Part shown: in pieces, positions 59,450 through 64,000 of the stretch
Layout: the number at the start of each line of letters is the position of its first letter
How positions within the stretch are numbered: position 1 is the first letter of the stretch
Position numbers and translations under genes: made by a program
Notes under the pieces: model-generated
Databases searched by the model: none
Told to the model about the DNA's origin: nothing
The model's input: only the letters and a program-made list of their open reading frames with translations
Origin: Enterocloster hominis (ex Liu et al. 2021)
GTDB lineage: Bacteria; Bacillota; Clostridia; Lachnospirales; Lachnospiraceae
DNA: 64,000 bases
Direction: 5' to 3'
Assembly: GCA_014385265.1 (NCBI GenBank)
Contig: JACRTJ010000013.1
Coordinates: 62,001 to 126,000, forward strand

Positions 59450-59503
59450 TAGCCCCGGAACAGTCTTTTCTGCATTTTCCTGCATAACTGACTGTTCCGG
59501 GGC
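59450..59503 (-). terminator. Terminator-like hairpin after lrp-type gene
   Basis: A perfect 15-base stem (AGCCCCGGAACAGTC/GACTGTTCCGGGGCT) has a 24-base loop. It lies just past the regulator's stop and before the opp promoter. The following T-run is broken, so efficiency may be moderate. Confidence 0.7.
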
Positions 59504-59517
59504 TTAAAATATACGGA

Positions 59518-59958
59518 TTATTCCTGGATCTGGATCCCTCTGGGACCTACATGAGTCGCAAATACGATCTGGGTACTGGTCTTTCCAAATTTCTGAAGCT
59601 GTCCCAGAAAGGTATCCAGCTTCATGGTACTTTCAAAGGCTGCTTTCATGATCACCGAATATTCACCGGTCACACTGCTGCATTCCAGTATATTCGGTAT
59701 GGACTCTGCATATTTGTAAAATTTATTCTTGTCCTCCGGCTGGACGTTCAGATTGATGTACGCCAGGATATGGTATCCCATCCGGATAGGGCTCACCTTT
59801 GCCTCATAGCCCAGGATGATCCCGTCGTTCTCCATCCGCTCGATCCTGGCGGATACTGCCGGAGAGGATAAAAATGTTTTTTCTGCAATGGTCTTTAAGG
59901 AAAGCCGTCCATTCTGCTGCAGAAGCTTCAGGATCTCCTTATCTACACGGTCGATCAT
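59518..59958 (-). CDS. Lrp/AsnC-family transcriptional regulator
   Basis: This is a leucine-responsive-type regulator (146 residues). The N-terminal helix-turn-helix reads DKEILKLLQQNGRLSLKTIA, then LSSPAVSARIERMENDGII. The C-terminal RAM/ACT-like effector domain includes GYHILAYINLNVQPEDK and VTGEYSVIMKAAFESTMKLD. The ATG overlaps dapF by four bases, so it is the last gene of the dnaE-pfkA-arsR-dapF run. The ligand is probably an amino acid. The opp operon promoter lies directly downstream and is a possible target, but I see no clear site. Confidence 0.92.
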   Translation of the reverse strand: MIDRVDKEILKLLQQNGRLSLKTIAEKTFLSSPAVSARIERMENDGIILGYEAKVSPIRMGYHILAYINLNVQPEDKNKFYKYAESIPNILECSSVTGEYSVIMKAAFESTMKLDTFLGQLQKFGKTSTQIVFATHVGPRGIQIQE

Positions 59959-60770
59959 ACGTTATTCTCCTTTAAACCGATCTCGCCATGGTACACCTCC
60001 ACGGCCGGACCAGTCATATAGACCCGGTCGTTCTCCCGGTCCCAGCGGATATTTAAAACGCCTCCCAGAAGCTCCACATCCACCTGGCTTCCGGTCTTTC
60101 CGTTTAAGGCGCAGGCCACAGCCACGGCGCAGGCTCCGGTGCCGCAGGCCAGGGTCTCTCCCGAGCCCCGCTCCCAGACCCGCATGATCACATGGCTCTC
60201 ATCCACTACCTGGACGAACTCTGTGTTAGTCCTTCCCGGAAAGCGCTCATGGGACTCAAAGGCCGGTCCGATCTCCTTCAGATCCATCTCCTTCACTCCG
60301 TCCATGAACACCACTGCGTGGGGATTTCCCATGGAAACTCCTGTAAACGCATATTCCTTTCCCAGGACCGTGATGGCTTCCCCGATCTCTGAGGTCTGCT
60401 CCGGACGGCCCATATCCACGGTCACCGTCTCCACTTTTCCGTCTCTGACATGAAGGCTTAAATGGCGGATCCCCGCCAGAGTTTCCACGTCGATCTCTGT
60501 TTTATCCACAATGCCATGATCGTAAACGTACTTCCCCACACAGCGGATGCCGTTGCCGCACATGGTCCCCTGGGAACCGTCCAGATTATACATATCCATC
60601 TGGCAGTCTGCCTTCTCTGACGGCTTTATGAGGATCAGTCCGTCAGAGCCGATCCCGAAATTCCGGCTGCTGACGAACCTGGCCGTCTCCTCCGGATGTT
60701 CCACTGTCTCCTCAAAGCAGTTTACATAGACATAGTCGTTTCCCAGTCCCTGCATTTTTGTAAATTTCAT
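59955..60770 (-). CDS. dapF: Diaminopimelate epimerase
   Basis: This enzyme converts LL- to meso-diaminopimelate for lysine and peptidoglycan synthesis. The 271 residues are the normal two-lobed form. The N-terminus is MKFTKMQGLGNDYVYVNCFE, the first catalytic cysteine is in GTMCGNGIRCVGKYVYDHGI (about residues 68-87), and the second is in RGSGETLACGTGACAVAVAC (about residues 206-225). MGNPHAVVF lies in between. It overlaps the lrp-type gene and starts four bases after the arsR-type gene. Its presence implies meso-diaminopimelate in the wall. Confidence 0.96.
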   Translation of the reverse strand: MKFTKMQGLGNDYVYVNCFEETVEHPEETARFVSSRNFGIGSDGLILIKPSEKADCQMDMYNLDGSQGTMCGNGIRCVGKYVYDHGIVDKTEIDVETLAGIRHLSLHVRDGKVETVTVDMGRPEQTSEIGEAITVLGKEYAFTGVSMGNPHAVVFMDGVKEMDLKEIGPAFESHERFPGRTNTEFVQVVDESHVIMRVWERGSGETLACGTGACAVAVACALNGKTGSQVDVELLGGVLNIRWDRENDRVYMTGPAVEVYHGEIGLKENNV

Positions 60771-60774
60771 TTTT

Positions 60775-61146
60775 CTACTCTCCGATATGCTCCATCCCCT
60801 GGGCGAGGATTGTTTCTATGTGGCTGTCTGCCAGGGAATAAAGAACGCTCCGGCCATCCCTGCGGAATTTTACCAGACGCATCTGCTTCAGGATCCGGAG
60901 CTGGTGGGAGATCGCCGACTGGCCCATATTTAAAAGGCTGGCGATGTCGCAGACGCACAGCTCCGACTGGCTTAAGGCATAAAGGATCCGGATCCTGGTG
61001 GAATCCCCGAACACACGGAAAAATTCCGCCAGCTGCTGGAGCTCGTCTCCCTGGGGCATCACGTCCATGACCTGCTTTACCACCTGCTCGTGGACGTGGA
61101 TAAAATCACAGTGGGGGGCTATTTTTTCGTCCTCTTTTCTTCCCAT
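60775..61146 (-). CDS. ArsR/SmtB-family metal-sensing repressor
   Basis: This winged-helix repressor has 123 residues. The recognition region reads VCDIASLLNMGQSAISHQLR, followed by the wing KFRRDGRSVLYSL. Two metal-site motifs are visible: ELCVCD (the alpha-3 site, about residues 66-71) and DSHIETILAQGMEHIGE, which fits the alpha-5 D-x-H-x10-H-xx-E zinc site. An N-terminal His-rich stretch (HCDFIHVHEQ) may supply further ligands. It is probably a Zn, Cd or similar metal sensor. No metal transporter gene is next to it, as it sits inside a pfkA-dapF operon, so its targets lie elsewhere. Confidence 0.9.
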   Translation of the reverse strand: MGRKEDEKIAPHCDFIHVHEQVVKQVMDVMPQGDELQQLAEFFRVFGDSTRIRILYALSQSELCVCDIASLLNMGQSAISHQLRILKQMRLVKFRRDGRSVLYSLADSHIETILAQGMEHIGE

Positions 61147-61159
61147 TCTCTTCCCTCTT

Positions 61160-62137
61160 TTAGCGGACCAGAAGCTTACTGATCTCGAACTGCTCCTCTG
61201 AGATATCCTTCGTCATGTTCAGCGCTTCCTGGATATCGTAATCCACAAACCGGCCGCCTCTGTACGCTACGATCCGGTTGCTCTTTCCTTCCCATAAAAG
61301 CTCCGCCGCCTTGGCTCCCATAATGGAGGCGTAGACACGATCCTTACAGGTAGGGGTGCCGCCCCGCTGGATGTGGCCGATGATGGTGGCCCGGGTCTCG
61401 ATCCCTGTGGCCGCCTCGATCCGTCTTGCCATGGACGTGGAGTGGCCGATCCCCTCGGCGTTGATGATGATGTGGTGTTTTTTGCCGCGCTTTCTGTTTT
61501 CAATGATGCGGTTGATGAGATACTGCTCATTGCCATCATACCGCTCTGGAAGCAGGATATCCTCGGCTCCGTTGGCGATCCCGCACCACAAGGCAATGTA
61601 TCCCGCACGGCGGCCCATTACCTCGATGATGCTGCACCGCTCATGGGAGGTGGACGTATCCCTTACCTTATCAATAGCCTCCATGGCTGTGTTGACAGCT
61701 GTATCAAAACCGATGGTATAATCGGTACATGCGATGTCAAGGTCAATGGTTCCCGGAAGTCCGATGGTATTGATCCCCAGGGCAGAAAGTTTTCCCGCTC
61801 CCCGGAAGGAACCGTCACCGCCGATGACAACGACTCCGTCGATGCCATGCTTCCTGCAGATCTCTGCACCCATCTTCTGGCCTTCCTCCGTCTGGAACTC
61901 TTCACAACGCGCTGTATAAAGGATCGTGCCTCCCCGGTTGATGGTATCGGCAACGCTGACGCTGTCCATATCCACGATCTCTTCCTGGAGAAGTCCCGCA
62001 TATCCTCTCATGATGCCCTTTACCTTGAGGCCTTTATTGATGGCCGTCCTTACGACTGCACGGATCGCCGCGTTCATTCCGGGCGCGTCGCCGCCGCTTG
62101 TCAGTACGCCGATGGTCTTAACCTCTTTTTTTGCCAT
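61160..62137 (-). CDS. pfkA: 6-phosphofructokinase, ATP-dependent type
   Basis: This enzyme phosphorylates fructose 6-phosphate at the committed step of glycolysis. The start at 62137 (GGAGGAATGAACAT, then MAKKEVKTIGVLTSGGDAPG) gives 325 residues, close to the usual length. ATP use is indicated by glycines at the two discriminating sites (GGDGSFRGA and GLPGTID). The catalytic aspartate in TIDLD is kept, but the residue after it is Leu where Asn is almost invariant (TIDND). ERCSIIEVMGRRAGYIALW and GHIQRGGTPTCKDRV are conserved. It follows dnaE by 51 bases, a common Clostridial pairing. Confidence 0.95.
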   Translation of the reverse strand: MAKKEVKTIGVLTSGGDAPGMNAAIRAVVRTAINKGLKVKGIMRGYAGLLQEEIVDMDSVSVADTINRGGTILYTARCEEFQTEEGQKMGAEICRKHGIDGVVVIGGDGSFRGAGKLSALGINTIGLPGTIDLDIACTDYTIGFDTAVNTAMEAIDKVRDTSTSHERCSIIEVMGRRAGYIALWCGIANGAEDILLPERYDGNEQYLINRIIENRKRGKKHHIIINAEGIGHSTSMARRIEAATGIETRATIIGHIQRGGTPTCKDRVYASIMGAKAAELLWEGKSNRIVAYRGGRFVDYDIQEALNMTKDISEEQFEISKLLVR

Positions 62138-62188
62138 ATGTTCATTCCTCCAAATTACCTGCATGCTCATTGATGCCTAATCCCTAGT

Positions 62189-64000
62189 TTAATCTATTTT
62201 ATCCCGCTTTTCAATGGTTTTTTGCACAACTTTGACATTTTTTTCACCAAGTAAAGTGTACAGTTCCTCCAAAAGCCTTCCCTGGGCGTTGATGGCCCAG
62301 CTGGGAGACAGCCGTCTGAGCTTTCTCTCCTTCTTCAGATACATGACCACCCGGTCCTTCCCCTCGGATTCCCGAAGGACCGCCATGACGCTGTCCACGG
62401 TCCTTTCATAAAACTCCTGGTCCTCAAACTGGAGCCACAGCTCGTTGGGAATGGCGGAAAACGGGATCACTTCCTCACATACCAGCTTTCCCACCGGATC
62501 GTCTCCAATGGAAGCCCGGCCCCGTAAAAAGACCTTGGAATCCTCCGTCAGATACTGCTTGTTTTTCTCATAGATCTTCGGAAAGACCAGGGCCTCCACG
62601 GTCCCCACCATGTCCTCCAGGGACACAAAGGCCATCAGCTGGCTGGTGCGGGTGGTCTTTACCTTTTTGGCCGTGATCATGCCTCCCACCACCACAATGG
62701 AATTGTCCTCCACCACCGTATGGCCGTCCTCATCCACGATGAAATCTGAGGTCCGGGCCGTCACGTTCTTCTGCCACAGCTCCTGGTATGCCTCCATGGG
62801 ATGGCCGCTGACGTAGATCCCCAGGGTCTCCTTTTCAAAGGCCAGAAGTGTCTCCTTATCAAATTCCCCCACATCCGGGAAGGACACCTGGAAATTGCCT
62901 TTGTCTTCCTCCGGCGCAATGTCGAAGAAGCTCATCTGCCCCTCCATCACTGTCTTTTTCTCCCGTGCCTTGTTTTCCAGGAGCTCCGATGAAACGTACA
63001 GCTTCTGCTTCCTGGTGCCTGGAAGGGAATCCAGGGAACCGGATTTTATGAAGCTCTCCAGGGTCCTCTTATTGACCTCCCGGTTGGACATCCTGGATAC
63101 AAAATCCTCCAGGGTGGAAAACGGCCCGCCCGTCTCCCGCTCGGAGATGATCACGTCCACCACAGCCCGGCCCACGCTCTTAATGGCCGAAAGCCCGTAG
63201 CGGATGCTGTTCCCGGAAACGGAAAAGCCGCTCACGCCCTCGTTGATATCCGGGGGCAGGATCCCGATCCCCATGTTCCGGCAGGCCAGGATATATTCTG
63301 ACACCTTTGTGACATTATCCATGATGGAGGTCATAAGGGCGGCCATGAATTCCCTGGGATAGTAGTATTTTAAATAGGCCGTCTGATAGGCCACCACGGC
63401 GTAGGCCGCCGCATGGGACTTATTGAAGGCGTATTTGGCGAAATCCGTCATGTCGTCAAAGATCTGGTTGGCCGTCTTTTCGTCGATGCCGTTGGCCGCA
63501 CAGCCCTTTACTCCCTCTTCCTCGTTGCCGTAAACGAAATTCTTCCGCTCCCTGGCCATAACGTCCGCCTTTTTCTTGGACATGGCACGGCGCACCAGGT
63601 CGCTCCTTCCCAGGGTATACCCGGCCAGGTCCCGGACGATCTGCATGACCTGCTCCTGGTACACGATACAGCCGTAGGTGGGCTTTAAGATATGCTCCAG
63701 CTGGGGGCAGGTATAGGTGATGGCCGCTGGATCGTTCTTTCCCTTTAAATATTTGGGGATGAAATCCATGGGGCCCGGGCGGTACAGGGAGATCCCGGCG
63801 ATGATGTCCTCCAGGCTCTCCGGCTTCAGCTCCTTCATGAAGCTCTTCATTCCGCCGCTCTCCAGCTGGAACACACCGTCATCCTTTCCTGTTCCGATGG
63901 ACTCCATGACCTTTTTATCATTGAAATCAATGTGGTCCAGATCCAGCTTTACTCCGTGGTCCTTCTGGATCATGGCCACGGCGTCCTGGAGCACGGTCAG
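62189..64000 (-). CDS. dnaE: DNA polymerase III alpha subunit, C-terminal part (5' end outside window)
   Basis: This is the C-terminal 603 or so codons of the DnaE replicative polymerase. The frame is open at the window edge (it begins LTVLQDAVAM), so the gene continues to the right. Visible are the end of the palm/fingers (GVFQLESGGMKSFMKEL, ISLYRPGPMDFIPKYL, GCIVYQEQVMQIVRDLAGYT, RRAMSKKKADVM). The tandem HhH region follows (GILPPDINEG, IRYGLSAIKSVG), then the OB-fold (VVGGMITAKKVKTTRTSQL) and a C-terminal domain. The gene ends before pfkA. Nothing is abnormal in the visible part. Confidence 0.96.
   Translation of the reverse strand: MTVLQDAVAMIQKDHGVKLDLDHIDFNDKKVMESIGTGKDDGVFQLESGGMKSFMKELKPESLEDIIAGISLYRPGPMDFIPKYLKGKNDPAAITYTCPQLEHILKPTYGCIVYQEQVMQIVRDLAGYTLGRSDLVRRAMSKKKADVMARERKNFVYGNEEEGVKGCAANGIDEKTANQIFDDMTDFAKYAFNKSHAAAYAVVAYQTAYLKYYYPREFMAALMTSIMDNVTKVSEYILACRNMGIGILPPDINEGVSGFSVSGNSIRYGLSAIKSVGRAVVDVIISERETGGPFSTLEDFVSRMSNREVNKRTLESFIKSGSLDSLPGTRKQKLYVSSELLENKAREKKTVMEGQMSFFDIAPEEDKGNFQVSFPDVGEFDKETLLAFEKETLGIYVSGHPMEAYQELWQKNVTARTSDFIVDEDGHTVVEDNSIVVVGGMITAKKVKTTRTSQLMAFVSLEDMVGTVEALVFPKIYEKNKQYLTEDSKVFLRGRASIGDDPVGKLVCEEVIPFSAIPNELWLQFEDQEFYERTVDSVMAVLRESEGKDRVVMYLKKERKLRRLSPSWAINAQGRLLEELYTLLGEKNVKVVQKTIEKRDKID

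Overview
The window is about 64 kb of chromosome, roughly half G+C, from a spore-forming anaerobic Firmicute. It is most likely a Lachnospiraceae member (Clostridium cluster XIVa; Enterocloster, Hungatella or Lachnoclostridium type). Evidence: spo0A with a Spo0A box, pyruvate phosphate dikinase, a dnaE-pfkA operon, two TRAP carboxylate transporters, SEC-C methionine aminopeptidase, choline-binding-type wall proteins and strong AGGAGG ribosome sites. The genus is inference. I see no rRNA, tRNA, CRISPR array, intact insertion sequence or prophage.

Layout. (1) 1-3060: 5' part of a large repetitive secreted protein, preceded by a promoter, a 19-copy CAAA tract and a terminator-like leader hairpin; this looks like a phase-variable surface locus. 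(2) 3510-14703: an eight-gene catabolic operon (SDR, a divergent two-subunit glycine-decarboxylase-like PLP pair, an AcoX/NAD-kinase-like protein, an amidohydrolase and a TRAP transporter) next to a MocR regulator, with direct-repeat boxes at the operon promoter. Its substrate is unknown; it is the best candidate for an undescribed pathway. (3) 14760-20730: ppdK, a YuiD-like protein, glgA and spo0A. (4) 20754-27505: ilvB-ilvN-ilvC-ilvD plus a DUF815 ATPase, with a classic branched-chain leader-peptide attenuator. (5) 27625-33178: membrane protein, phosphoribosyltransferase, map, yaaA, pcp, MerR regulator and a small wall-binding protein. (6) 33173-41391: an apparently complete L-galactonate (or related aldonate) route: TRAP importer, LgoD-like dehydrogenase, UxaB, UxaA and a divergent GntR/FCD regulator with matching operators at both promoters. 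(7) 41492-45824: dusB, wall-binding protein, HAD phosphatase fusion, cytidylate-kinase-like protein and amidase. (8) 45966-46263: a mosaic array of three palindrome types, then an AroM-family gene. (9) 47094-51680: BrnQ transporter and a second amidohydrolase behind a near-consensus sigma-54 promoter, with a divergent sigma-54 activator. (10) 51758-59356: an Opp-type peptide ABC importer with an embedded S9 peptidase. (11) 59518-64000: dnaE (partial), pfkA, an ArsR metal sensor, dapF and an Lrp regulator.

Much of the window is devoted to importing carboxylates, peptides and amino acids and degrading them. Most units have a dedicated local regulator and a recognisable operator. Functional assignments rest on motifs read by eye; no database search was possible.
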